Source: Acidobacteriota bacterium (GTDB lineage Bacteria; Acidobacteriota; Vicinamibacteria; Vicinamibacterales; Vicinamibacteraceae). From it: a stretch of 64,000 nucleotides of DNA. This document shows positions 36,941-45,520 of this stretch, one piece after another. The notes beneath the pieces are model-generated. The model made no database searches. It had not been told where the DNA came from and saw nothing but the letters and a program-made list of their open reading frames with translations. The stretch is taken from NCBI GenBank assembly GCA_020845575.1, contig JADLFL010000040.1, positions 146,232 through 210,231 on the forward strand, written 5' to 3'. Made by a program: the position numbers and the translations under genes. How positions within the stretch are numbered: position 1 is the first letter of the stretch; the number at the start of each line of letters is the position of its first letter.

Positions 36941-37816
36941 CTACTTCATCGTCAGCCGCGTACTGATCTCGCGCAGTTGGCGTCTGGCGTCGGCGTCGGT
37001 GGCCTGCGCGTGCGGCGGTGACACGACCTTGCCGAGGAAGTAGCTGCCGCTCGGCGCGTCGGTGGCGATGGCGGCCATCACGGCGTCGGCACCCTCGTCG
37101 ATGGTGGTCCGTGGCGTCATGCCCACGGACGCGATCATGTTCGTGTCCATGCCCGTGGCAGGGTGGACCGCCTGCACGACGATGCCTTTGGACTTCAGCT
37201 CCTCCGCCAGATCGATGGTGAACATCACCTGGGCGAGTTTGCTCTGGCTGTACGCGCGATAGCCCGTGTAACCGCGTTCGATCATCACGTCTGTGAAGTC
37301 GATCGGCGCCGCGCTGCGCGACGAGACGTTGATGATGCGCGGCGCGCGGCCCTTCTCGAGGAGCGGCAGGAGTCGATGGGTGAGGATGTAGCCTGCGAGG
37401 TAGTTCACGGCGAACGTCAGCTCGTGTCCGTCGGCGCTGACCTGCCGCTCGTCGCGCAGGAAGATGCCGGCGTTGTTCACGAGCAGGTCGAGGCGCGAGT
37501 AGTCGCGGGTGATGGCGTCGGCCAGCGTGCGGACCTCGGCGAGCGACGCGAAGTCGGCGCGATAGAAGCGTGCCGACCCCTTGCCGGCTTTCTCGATCTC
37601 GGCGACGAGCGCCTGCCCGCGTTCGCCGTTGCGGCCGTGCACGATGACGTGCGCACCCTGTGCCGCAAGCCGGCGTGCCAGCTCACGGCCGAGTCCATCG
37701 GTCGAGCCCGTGACAAACGCAACGCGCGCGTCCGGTGCGGGAGCCGCCGCCGGCTGCGCGCCAGCGGACAGGCCGGTCATGGCGATCAGCGCGAGAGCCA
37801 GGCCCAGTCGATGCAT
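36941..37816 (-). CDS. SDR oxidoreductase with signal peptide
   Basis: The 291-residue product is a retinol-dehydrogenase-like SDR with TGSTDGLG cofactor motif, NNAGIFL, the SSRSAAP catalytic Ser and YSQSK (Tyr and Lys). ATG 37816 was chosen since it begins a signal peptide-like HRLGLALALIAMTGLSAGA; the frame upstream is made of heptamer repeats. An exported NAD(P) enzyme is odd, because cofactor is scarce in the periplasm; the leader could instead be a membrane anchor. The start codon is 13 nt from the repeat array. Confidence 0.85.
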   Translation of the reverse strand: MHRLGLALALIAMTGLSAGAQPAAAPAPDARVAFVTGSTDGLGRELARRLAAQGAHVIVHGRNGERGQALVAEIEKAGKGSARFYRADFASLAEVRTLADAITRDYSRLDLLVNNAGIFLRDERQVSADGHELTFAVNYLAGYILTHRLLPLLEKGRAPRIINVSSRSAAPIDFTDVMIERGYTGYRAYSQSKLAQVMFTIDLAEELKSKGIVVQAVHPATGMDTNMIASVGMTPRTTIDEGADAVMAAIATDAPSGSYFLGKVVSPPHAQATDADARRQLREISTRLTMK

Positions 37817-37828
37817 GGCGGGATCATA

Positions 37829-37987
37829 GCGGCAACCGGCAACCGGCAACCGGCAACCGGCAACCGGCAACCGGCAACGGGCAACGGGCAACCGGCCAAC
37901 GCGATGGGGCCCCGTGCGCCGGATTGAACGGCGACGCGATGCCGACGGGCCCAACCGGTTGCCGGTGTGCCGGTTGCCCGTTGCCGG
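37829..37987. repeat. Heptamer repeat array with inverted arm
   Basis: At 37829-37893 about nine near-perfect GCAACCG units occur head to tail; two read GCAACGG. At 37951-37987 the complementary sequence appears (GGTTGCCGGTGTGCCGGTTGCC). The two arms can fold into a long hairpin of about 30 bp over a 57-nt loop. It fills the 175-nt gap between the SDR start and the TonB fragment, so it sits in the SDR leader or promoter. Related units are at 33101 and 41141. Confidence 0.8.
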
Positions 37988-37991
37988 ATTG

Positions 37992-38594
37992 TCACTCCAG
38001 CGTGAAGGCGACCGAAACCGTCATCACGACTTCGATAGGGTTGCGGTTGAGGAGGGTGGGCGAGAAGCGCCACTGCCTGACGGCGCCGGGTGCGGCTGTC
38101 GCAAGCGCGGGATGGACGTCGGGCGAGGTGACGCGGCTCGCGATGACGGCACCATCGCGTGCGATCACCGCGTCGATGCTCACTGTGCCTTCGTAGCCCG
38201 CGTCGCGCGCGGCGTCGGGATAGACGGGCGACACGTCGTGCGTTCTCCGCGGCGGCTTGATGTGACCGCCCACTCGGACGCGAATCGGACCTGAGGCCGG
38301 CGCGACGGCTCCGGAGCCACGCTTCGCCTTCACGGCGAGCGTCTCCTTGATCGCGTCCACCTGCAGCGTGACGATGCGCGTCCAGTCAGCGAGCTGCGCA
38401 AACTGGATGGTCTGGCTGACGGGTACGAAGCCGGGCACGCTCGCGGCCAGCGCGTACCGGCCGTCATCCACGCCGGCGAAGAAGAAGCGCCCCTCCGCGT
38501 CGGTCGTGGCCTCGGCCGTGCGGCCGTCACCGCAGGTCTGTCGACGGTGCGAGCAGCGCCAGCGATCGTTCATCGTCGACCGTGGCGTCGTCAT
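37992..38594 (-). pseudogene. TonB C-terminal fragment with partial CarboxypepD domain
   Basis: The 200-codon frame from ATG 38594 encodes half of a CarboxypepD_reg domain (TTDAEGRFFFAGVDDGRYALAA), a linker, and a TonB C-terminal domain (HDVSPVYPDAARDAGYEGTVSIDAVIARDG, VRQWRFSP). No membrane anchor or proline spacer precedes, so it cannot work as normal TonB. The first 30 residues are unlike the family. It looks like the tail of a larger protein, possibly a BlaR1/M56-TonB fusion, joined after deletion. It starts in a TGATG overlap with the relic upstream. Confidence 0.6.
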
Positions 38595-38944
38595 CAGGAA
38601 GAGCGTGCGTTGGCGTTCCGACCGAGGTTTTGGAGGGTTCGGCGTCGACTCGCGCTGGTGCGGCAGAGCTTCACGGCGGGCGGCATGCGCACGTCCACCG
38701 ACGGCAATACGTAACCGATCGGTGCGATCACCGGCGCCGCGCAGAATGTCACGAGAAGCACGGGCGCCTCGTTGCCTTCGAGCTCCTCGGGCGTGAGCTT
38801 GCCCGCGCCGGCGCCGAGGAGCGCCGCCATGACCTTGGCGCGCGAGCCGTCGTAGAACGTGTCCATGAGATGCCGCAGTGCCGATCAGCCAACCACCACA
38901 TGAGCGCCGACGTACGGACCGACGCCCGCCAGCGCCATCGTCAT
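38594..38944 (-). pseudogene. Relic of BlaI-type repressor C-terminus and other fragments
   Basis: After an ATGA overlap with the propeller gene, a 19-codon stub (38944-38885) ends in TGA. In the same frame follows SALRHLMDTFYDGSRAKVMAALLG and KLTPEELEG, which is the C-terminal dimer part of BlaI/MecI repressors without its DNA-binding half. It then goes into a hydrophobic stretch (VLLVTFCAAPVIAPIGYVLP) that may derive from an M56/BlaR1 sensor. This order (BlaI tail, membrane piece, TonB tail) suggests a BlaI-BlaR1 locus reduced by deletions. Confidence 0.5.
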
Positions 38945-40251
38945 GGCCCGGATCCGCTGATCGCCTGCGTATCGGAACGAACGACGTAGAGGTTGAAGTG
39001 GCTGCGTTCGTCGTCGGCAGACACAGGTTGTCTCGAGAGGAAGGCGACCACCCGTCCGTCACCGCTGAGCACCGGCGCTTCGCTCGGGTTCAACCACGGC
39101 GGGTGGCCTGACGGCGGCGTGATGCGCGTGATGTGGCGCGTCGAGCGGTCCCAGATGAAGACGTCGGCCACGAGATTGATGTCATCGCACCGCGGCACCG
39201 AGCGCCCGCACGGGAGGTTCGACGCGGTGGACTGGAACGCGATGCGCGCGCCGTCCGCGCTCATCGAGGGCAGCAGGCTGTTGCCGTTGGCCGGGCGCCC
39301 CGCGGCCGTCGCGGTGACGAGCATGGGACGTCCGTTCGGCAGCGCCTGCACGTAGATCTGTGATGCGCGGCGACCGTCCGTGCCGGCCGTGCGGCGCGGA
39401 TACGCGGCGAACGTGAGCCAGCGCCCGTCGGCAGACATCTCCGGCGTGAGCACTTCATCCATCGTGCGCGAGCCCGGCCCGATACCGTCGAGGCGGAGCG
39501 CCGCATTGCGCGTATGCGCATGCAGCCAGATCTCGTGATCGGCCGGCTGCGACCTTGCGAGCCGTCGCAGGTAGACGATCGTGGAACCATCGGCCGAGAG
39601 ACCGGGACGTGTCGCGTGTACCGCGTCGCGGTGTTCGTTGTCGGGAACGCATGACACGCATTGCCGTGTGCCGGTATCGACCTCGACGCGTATCACCTCG
39701 ACGCAGCCTGCATGGGCGCCGGCAGCTCCTGCAGCCATCTGATAGGCCACGATACGGCCGTCGGCGGAGATGCGCGGCGCATGGCTCTCGGTCGGCACGA
39801 TCGACGCGACGCTGTCCCCGGAGAGCAGCGTGACGCGCCGGCTGCTCCGCTCGAACACGAACACGTGTGAGCGCTGGCCCCGATCGCCTTGCGCGAGATC
39901 CGGCGCGGCCGATGTGAACGCGACACGGGCGCCGTCGGCCGAGATGCTCGGCGTATGGCTCGGGCCGTTGCCGGCCCGGCCGTCGGGTGTTCGCGACACG
40001 AGGACGATCTCGGACGTTGCCAGATCGGCAAGATAGACGTCGCGCGTGCCGTTGCGATCCTCCGGTACCAGTGCCGCGAACGACTCGAACGCGATGACCA
40101 GACCGTTGGCCGCCATGCTGGCCGCGGCGTGTACTCGAGTGGCGTCACGTCGCTCCTGTACCGGCAGAACGCTGAACGACGGCAGTGCGGGCTTCGGCAG
40201 CACGACGGCGGCAAGCACTGCCGCCGTCATCCGCGGTGAACGGGCTCTCAT
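38941..40251 (-). CDS. Secreted PD40 (TolB-like) beta-propeller protein
   Basis: The 436-residue protein has a signal peptide and five or more WD40-like PD40 repeats: each carries S-A/D-G-x-R/x-V/I-A-F/Y (for example ISADGARVAFTSAA, ISADGRIVAYQM, LSADGSTIVYLRR, MSADGRWLTFAA, MSADGARIAFQS, LSGDGRVVAFLSR). Such propellers bind peptides or sugars, as TolB does. ATG 40251 overlaps the stop of the upstream gene (ATGA). The frame upstream of 40251 is a shadow. It is second or third in a secreted-protein operon. Confidence 0.85.
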   Translation of the reverse strand: MRARSPRMTAAVLAAVVLPKPALPSFSVLPVQERRDATRVHAAASMAANGLVIAFESFAALVPEDRNGTRDVYLADLATSEIVLVSRTPDGRAGNGPSHTPSISADGARVAFTSAAPDLAQGDRGQRSHVFVFERSSRRVTLLSGDSVASIVPTESHAPRISADGRIVAYQMAAGAAGAHAGCVEVIRVEVDTGTRQCVSCVPDNEHRDAVHATRPGLSADGSTIVYLRRLARSQPADHEIWLHAHTRNAALRLDGIGPGSRTMDEVLTPEMSADGRWLTFAAYPRRTAGTDGRRASQIYVQALPNGRPMLVTATAAGRPANGNSLLPSMSADGARIAFQSTASNLPCGRSVPRCDDINLVADVFIWDRSTRHITRITPPSGHPPWLNPSEAPVLSGDGRVVAFLSRQPVSADDERSHFNLYVVRSDTQAISGSGP

Positions 40252-40847
40252 GTCGTGCCCCGGGTACGGTTGGTCCAGCACTCGGACTCGACGATGCGGC
40301 CGGCGTGGATCGCGCGGTCGGTCTCGTACGCGTGTGACGTCGATGACCAGCGTACCGTCCGGTCGCCCGCGCCGAGGCGGTCGCGGAGACGCACGCCGTC
40401 GAGCACTTCGATGATGTGCTCGAGCTCGTGCCCGAGGCGTTCGTTCAGGCTGACGGACGCCGTGACCTCCATTGCCGCGTGCAGGCCGTCCGGCGTGGTG
40501 GTGAACCTCGTGTACGCATTGGCACCGGGGAGTAACGACCGATGCGCGACACGGACGGACACCGTCAGCCGCGGTGTGCGGGCGATCCGCACCAACTGTT
40601 GGCGCAGGAACGGCGAGCACCGTCGGACCCGCGCGAGCACGCGCCGTGCATCCGCGTCGAGCAGTTGCAGCCACCTGGTGTCGTCTTCGGCGTCGGCGCC
40701 GCTGGACTGCGCGACGCGCGCCATCCAGGCGGGTGTGCCGATGGCGTCGGCCGCGAACGTCGAGGTGGCGTGGGTGTTCGGTAGCGCAAGCATGGCGATG
40801 CCAAGCACCGCGCGGCGTACGGAGCGATGTCTGTGGATGGGAAGCAC
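40248..40847 (-). CDS. Secreted protein with HELEH motif
   Basis: The 199-residue product begins with a signal peptide (VLGIAMLALPNTHA). Near residue 140 it has LNERLGHELEHIIEVLDG, where HELEH fits the zinc-protease HExxH pattern, in a helix after a strand, and a downstream Asp/Glu could be the third ligand. I do not recognise a named family; metallopeptidase activity is a hypothesis. Several Arg-rich segments flank it. It is translationally coupled to the PD40 propeller gene. Confidence 0.7.
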   Translation of the reverse strand: MLPIHRHRSVRRAVLGIAMLALPNTHATSTFAADAIGTPAWMARVAQSSGADAEDDTRWLQLLDADARRVLARVRRCSPFLRQQLVRIARTPRLTVSVRVAHRSLLPGANAYTRFTTTPDGLHAAMEVTASVSLNERLGHELEHIIEVLDGVRLRDRLGAGDRTVRWSSTSHAYETDRAIHAGRIVESECWTNRTRGTT

Positions 40848-40860
40848 GTCCGCCTCCTGC

Positions 40861-40980
40861 TCACCGCGTGACGACGACTGCGGGGGCGTCGGCCGTCACC
40901 ACGAGCGTGCTGGCCGTGCCAGTGGGGGTGGCGCCCGTTGTCGTGGACGTGTGGATGGCGTGCCTCTTTGTGCCGTGCAT
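40861..40980 (-). CDS. Possible 39-residue Thr-rich peptide
   Basis: On the minus strand CAGGAG lies seven bases before ATG 40980. The peptide is His/Lys-rich at first (HGTKRHAIHT) and then Thr/Ala/Val-rich (TSTTTGATPTGTAST). It ends 13 nt before the HELEH gene and could be its leader peptide. Only the ribosome site and position support it. Confidence 0.4.
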   Translation of the reverse strand: MHGTKRHAIHTSTTTGATPTGTASTLVVTADAPAVVVTR

Positions 40981-41140
40981 GTCGTGCTCCTGGATGACGT
41001 GTCGAGCCTGCGATGCGCGTGACGCAGAACGTCCGCTTCTCGCAGGTAGATCGCAAACCGAGCATGGAACACGACACGACGACCGGCGCCCGGCATGAAG
41101 CTGTCGTCGAGTCGGCGTGGAAATGCAGGCCCCGACACGT

Positions 41141-41199
41141 CCGGGCACCGGGCACGGGGCGACATTCCGGGAATCCTGTGTCCGCTGCCCGGTGCCCGG
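41141..41199. repeat. Long inverted repeat after the TonB receptor
   Basis: A perfect 14-bp stem, CCGGGCACCGGGCA at 41141-41154 with TGCCCGGTGCCCGG at 41186-41199, encloses 31 nt that hold a second palindrome ATTCCGGGAAT (41164-41174). It lies 6 nt past the receptor stop. The stem is built of the same type of 7-nt unit as the other repeats. It may end the 3.4-kb transcript. Confidence 0.7.
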
Positions 41200-41205
41200 T
41201 TGTGC

Positions 41206-44200
41206 TCAGAACCGCAGGCGCAGCCCGAGCCTGATGACGCGGCCGGCGGCGAATCCCTCCACGTTACCGACGGTGTCGGCGCCGAGCACGCCCGTCGTGC
41301 CGTTGTCGTCGAGGCCGTTGAGCAGGTAGTCGGTGAGATCGACGAATCCGCCGGTGCCGAGACCCGGCACGAAGAACTGCGGATGGTTGAACGCGTTGTC
41401 GAGCATCGCCGTGAACTGCACCTGGACACCCGATGCGCGGACGATGTCCTTGTAGATCGCGAAGTTCGCGATCCACGTGCCCGGTCCCTTCAGGCTGCCC
41501 TTCTTCGCGTTGCCGAGCGTGCCGTCGGCAGGCAGGCGGTAGGCCGAGACGTCGAAGAAGCGCGCGCGCGTTCCGCCGGTGTTCGGATCGCCGGTGACGT
41601 CCGGACGCCACGACTCGCCGAACTGGCCCACGCCATCGAGCCCCACGCCGGTGTTGGCGGGGTAGAGCGGGTCGGTCCCCCACACATAGAACGGCGTCAG
41701 GTTGGGTCCGGAGCGCGCCTGCACGATCGACGAGAGCGTCCAGCCGCCGACGATCGCGTCGGCCCAGACCGGCATCGTCGAGCCGACGGGGCGCTCGCGG
41801 CCGATGGGGATGTCCCACGTGCTGTTGAACACCACGCGATGCTTCACGACGTTGGGGTCGGGGCCGCGATCCTTCTCGATGTCGTACGGGTCGTACTGGA
41901 TCACGCCGATGGTGCTGTTGCCGCTGTCGGGAGCGTTGCTGTTCGAGCCGGAGAGCGTGTACGCGGCGTTGATCGCGAAGCCGCGTCGCCACCGCCGGTT
42001 CACCTCGATCTGCAGCGCGTTGAACTGCCCCTCGCCCGCGTTGGTGGTCATGTTGAGGTACGTGCCGTAGATCGGGTACGGCAGCCGGGCCTGCGCTTCT
42101 GGATCCTCGTAGATGTCGCCGAGCGGGACGCTGCTCGCCGGTACGCTGTTGGCTTCACGCGTCACCAGCAGCTTTCGCATCGTGGATCCCAGATAGCTGA
42201 CGCGGAGGCCGAGATCGCCCGGCAGTTCACGCTCGAGTGTCAGGTTGTACTGATAGATGTCCGGGCTCTCGAGGTTGATGTCGAGACCCTGGTTGCCGAA
42301 GCCCTGCGATGTGCTGACGGTGCCCGTCGTGAAGCCGTTCTGCAGCGTGGCCCTGTTGCGCGTGATGGCGTAGCGGAAGGGGTTGCGCGACATGATGTCG
42401 CGCGCCCCCTGTGCGGCGCCGGTCGGATGGAAGATGCCGAAGCCGCCGCGTACCACGGTCCTGGCCTCGGGGCCAATGCGATAGGCGAAGCCGACGCGGG
42501 GGCTGAAGTTGTTCCTGTCGGTCTTCATCAGTCCGGGGCCGACGCCGACGTCGCTGGCCAGTTGTGTGCGTCCGAGCGCCACGGCGCCTGGCGGCAGCAG
42601 CGCCGCCACCTGCGCGTTCGGCACCACGTGATGCCCGCCGTCATCCAGGACGAAGTTGGCGAAGATGTCGTTGCGATCGACGAAGACGCCCACCACTTCG
42701 TAGCGCAGACCGAGGAAGAGCGTGAGCGCAGGCGAGACCTTGAAGTCGTCCTGGACGAACAGTGCCCAGTCGTTGGACACGGTGTCCATCGGCAGGTCGC
42801 CGCGCGTGTTGCGCTGCTCGCGCACCGTGTTGGGCAGGCCGAGGAGGAAGTCGGCGAACGCGTTGCCCGTGGCCCACCCCGTGAAGTTGTACTGGCCCTT
42901 GGACTCATTGGCCCCCGTGGAGTAGCCGTCGGTAGCGAAGTTGCGCGCGTAGTTGCCGCCGAACCGCAGCGAGTGACGGCCCTTCACCCATGTCGTGGTG
43001 TTGCTGATCGAGAAGGCCGACTGGTCGAGATCCCTGAACGTGTTCTGGCGCTGGTCGCGGATGTCCGACGGCCGGTTGGCGCCACCGAAGATGAACTGCG
43101 GGTAGCCAGGCACGCCCTGTGCCAGTGCCGGCACCTCGACGCCCACCGACGCGCCGACCTGTCCCGCGATGTACTGGCTGCGTCGATCGCGGACGTCGGC
43201 GCTGTACCCCATGCGGAACTCGTTGACGATCGTGTTGGTGAACGTGCGCGTCCATCCCGTCGCGACGGTCATCGCCCGCGACGAGCGCTCCAGGATGCCG
43301 AGGTTCGTGAGCCCTCCACCGCCGTTGCCGCCCGTGTTCTCGAACGTGAACGCATCGGGGTCGCGCCGTTGCCAGCTCACGCGGCCGAAGAGCGAGTCGT
43401 TGGACGTCAATTCGTGATCGATGCGCAGGTCGGCCCTGTCGCGCGTGCGCTCGAGCGGCAGGATCTGCCTGTACGTGCCGTAGCCGTTGGCCAGTCCCGC
43501 CTGGTTCGGATCCGGGAAGAACATCGCCACGATCTTCTGTGCCGCCGGATCGAGACGGCCGGCGGGGATCCGATTGCCCGGGAAGGGAAGTCCCGTCGTC
43601 GGATCCCTGATGACGAAGCTGGAACCCGAGAAGTCGCCGGCGCGCATCGCCTGCGTCGGCACGATCGCCTGCGCCCCGCCGCCGAGTGCCTTGAGCCTGC
43701 CGCCTTCGTAGTTGCCGAAGAAGAAGGTGCGGTTGGTGCGGATCGGTCCGCCGAGGCTGAACCCGAACCGATGGTCGTGCGTGTCGGAGTTCGGGTTGTT
43801 GCGGGACACGCCGTTGAGCGTCTGCGCGTACGTGCGCGCGTTCAGTTCGTTGGAGTTGAAGTCGTAGAACGACGTGCCGCGCACCTGGTTCGCGCCGCGC
43901 TTGGTGGACACCACCACGCCGGCCAGGCCGCCGAACTCCGCACTGTACGAGTTGGAGAGCACCTGCACTTCGGCGATGGCGTCGAGGCCTGGTGCCGCAT
44001 TGGACAGCTCGCCGAAGATGCCGGCCGACGAGGGCTGGCCGTCCTGCACGTAGGACGCACCGTACGTGCGGCCGCCGAGGAACTGGATCGCGTCGAAGCC
44101 ACCGACGACGTTCGGGTTCAGCGTGAGGAAGTCCTGGATGTCGCGGCTGTTGCGCGGCAGGTCGCGCAACTGCTGCGCGTCGAGCCCGCGTGCAATCGAC

Positions 44201-44643
44201 GGACTCTCCACCGAGATGTTCTGCCCCTCGACCACGACGGTGATCACGTCCTGCACGTCGCCGACCTCGAGCGGCAGGTCGGTTCGGATCGTCGACGCCG
44301 CCCTGAGTACGAGACCCGTGCGGCGAGCCGCCTTGAATCCGCCGAGCGTGACGTCGACCGTGTAGGTGCCAGGACGCAGGTTCGCGACCTCGAACAGGCC
44401 CTGGTCGTCGGTCACCGCATCGCGCGTGACTCCCGTGTCTTCGTCGGTGATGACGATGGAGGCGCCGGGAAGGACGCCGCCCTGTGCGTCGGTGATGGCA
44501 CCGCGAATCGTGCCGAGTGTCGACTGCGCCGGCGCTGACCGCGCGACGAGGCACACGAGGCAGATCGGGATCAGCCACAGACGAACGAGCAAGCCCGCTC
44601 GAAGAGCGGACGAGCTCGTGGAGGACGAGTGCATTCGAGACAT
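41206..44643 (-). CDS. Oar-like TonB-dependent receptor
   Basis: The 1145-residue product is typical of Acidobacteriota: signal peptide (ICLVCLVARSAPAQS), CarboxypepD_reg domain (about 45-125, GTIRGAITDAQGGVLPGASIVI), plug (about 140-250, IARGLDAQQLRDLPRNSRD and GFDAIQFLGGRTYGASYVQDGQPS) and a very long barrel ending GRVIRLGLRLRF with the terminal Phe. ATG 44643 has GGAG upstream; ATG 44634 is an alternative. Such Oar-like receptors are thought to take up large substrates, such as glycans or peptides. A sulfatase gene lies 1 kb away on the other strand. The ligand is unknown. Confidence 0.92.
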   Translation of the reverse strand: MSRMHSSSTSSSALRAGLLVRLWLIPICLVCLVARSAPAQSTLGTIRGAITDAQGGVLPGASIVITDEDTGVTRDAVTDDQGLFEVANLRPGTYTVDVTLGGFKAARRTGLVLRAASTIRTDLPLEVGDVQDVITVVVEGQNISVESPSIARGLDAQQLRDLPRNSRDIQDFLTLNPNVVGGFDAIQFLGGRTYGASYVQDGQPSSAGIFGELSNAAPGLDAIAEVQVLSNSYSAEFGGLAGVVVSTKRGANQVRGTSFYDFNSNELNARTYAQTLNGVSRNNPNSDTHDHRFGFSLGGPIRTNRTFFFGNYEGGRLKALGGGAQAIVPTQAMRAGDFSGSSFVIRDPTTGLPFPGNRIPAGRLDPAAQKIVAMFFPDPNQAGLANGYGTYRQILPLERTRDRADLRIDHELTSNDSLFGRVSWQRRDPDAFTFENTGGNGGGGLTNLGILERSSRAMTVATGWTRTFTNTIVNEFRMGYSADVRDRRSQYIAGQVGASVGVEVPALAQGVPGYPQFIFGGANRPSDIRDQRQNTFRDLDQSAFSISNTTTWVKGRHSLRFGGNYARNFATDGYSTGANESKGQYNFTGWATGNAFADFLLGLPNTVREQRNTRGDLPMDTVSNDWALFVQDDFKVSPALTLFLGLRYEVVGVFVDRNDIFANFVLDDGGHHVVPNAQVAALLPPGAVALGRTQLASDVGVGPGLMKTDRNNFSPRVGFAYRIGPEARTVVRGGFGIFHPTGAAQGARDIMSRNPFRYAITRNRATLQNGFTTGTVSTSQGFGNQGLDINLESPDIYQYNLTLERELPGDLGLRVSYLGSTMRKLLVTREANSVPASSVPLGDIYEDPEAQARLPYPIYGTYLNMTTNAGEGQFNALQIEVNRRWRRGFAINAAYTLSGSNSNAPDSGNSTIGVIQYDPYDIEKDRGPDPNVVKHRVVFNSTWDIPIGRERPVGSTMPVWADAIVGGWTLSSIVQARSGPNLTPFYVWGTDPLYPANTGVGLDGVGQFGESWRPDVTGDPNTGGTRARFFDVSAYRLPADGTLGNAKKGSLKGPGTWIANFAIYKDIVRASGVQVQFTAMLDNAFNHPQFFVPGLGTGGFVDLTDYLLNGLDDNGTTGVLGADTVGNVEGFAAGRVIRLGLRLRF

Positions 44644-44975
44644 GCGAACTCCAGGCCGCAACGTCATGCTCACGCCAGTGCCCGGCACGGATGTCGTGCC
44701 TGGTGATGTGCTGGTTCATCAGCATGCTAGGCCCGACTTCGGCGGCGCGCAATGACAATCTCGCGGAGGCATCCAGCGCCACCTCGCGCCGGCCGCACGC
44801 GCACGCCTGCGGCAGCGTCCCCCGAGCAATGATCCGCGCGTCCTGCTATCGTACGGCCGCTCCCGCTGTGGGAGCAGGATGCCATCAACCGGACCGTCTC
44901 GCACCGCTACGGGCCGCACGGTGCCGGCGACGCCGGCGGTGCTGGAGTCGCGCACGTCATCGAGGAACTCACGTC
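44644..44975. promoter_or_regulatory. Divergent spacer between TonB receptor and methyltransferase
   Basis: The 332 nt hold both 5' regions. I see an imperfect stem (CCGGCACG with CGTGCCTGG) around 44680-44702 in the receptor leader and a GCTCCC/GGGAGC stem near 44860. No known riboswitch or clear promoter could be named. Confidence 0.35.
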
Positions 44976-45512
44976 GTGTCCAGATACAACTTCGGCTGCG
45001 GCAACATGCGCAGGGACGGCTTCGTCAACGTCGACGTTCGCCCGGATTCCGCGGCGGACGTGGTGGCCGACGCCTGGCAGACGGACATGTTCGAGCCGGA
45101 CTCGGCGGAACTCGTCTACTCGCGGCACATGCTCGAACATCTCGACCCTGATGACGGGCGTCGCACGTTGCGAGCCTGGTTCGCGCTGCTGCGGCCCGGT
45201 GGGGTCCTCAACGTCATCGTGCCCGACGTCCTCTTTCATGCGAGGCAGATTCTCGGGCTCGCAGAGGGTCCGTTCGACAAACAGTTCGACCATGCGTGCG
45301 CCGGCTTCTGGGGATGGCGCGATCCGCAGCGCGGCGGCCATCGCGAAGATGCCCATCGATGGGGCTACACGGAGGAATCGTTGACGCTCGAGCTCACGAC
45401 CGCCGGGTTCCAACAGGTCCAGCGCGTGACACACGGCGCTGACGGCGATCCGTGGCATCTGAACCTCACGTGCCGCAAGCCGGCATCATCAGCGTCGCAG
45501 GCACTGGATTAG
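44976..45512 (+). CDS. Class I SAM-dependent methyltransferase
   Basis: GTG 44976 with GAGG upstream gives 178 residues. The SAM site begins at once with YNFGCGNMRRDGFVNVDVRP (a short motif I), followed by DVVADAWQTDMF, then SRHMLEHLDPDDGRRTLRAWFALLRPGGVLNVIVPD. It belongs to the short Methyltransf_11-type group often found in surface polysaccharide loci. Target unknown. It precedes the sulfatase gene by 8 nt. Confidence 0.82.
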   Translation: MSRYNFGCGNMRRDGFVNVDVRPDSAADVVADAWQTDMFEPDSAELVYSRHMLEHLDPDDGRRTLRAWFALLRPGGVLNVIVPDVLFHARQILGLAEGPFDKQFDHACAGFWGWRDPQRGGHREDAHRWGYTEESLTLELTTAGFQQVQRVTHGADGDPWHLNLTCRKPASSASQALD

Positions 45513-45520
45513 TCGCGGCC

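Noticed and set aside
37829..37893. Coding continuation of the SDR gene upstream of 37816
   Set aside because: The in-frame extension translates to a simple repeat (RLPVAGC-like) made by the heptamer array; the signal peptide starts at 37816.
41095..44538. A 1147-codon open frame on the plus strand
   Set aside because: It lies antisense to the TonB receptor at 41206-44643, has no domain I recognise and an Arg/Asp/Val-rich composition typical of GC-rich shadow frames.
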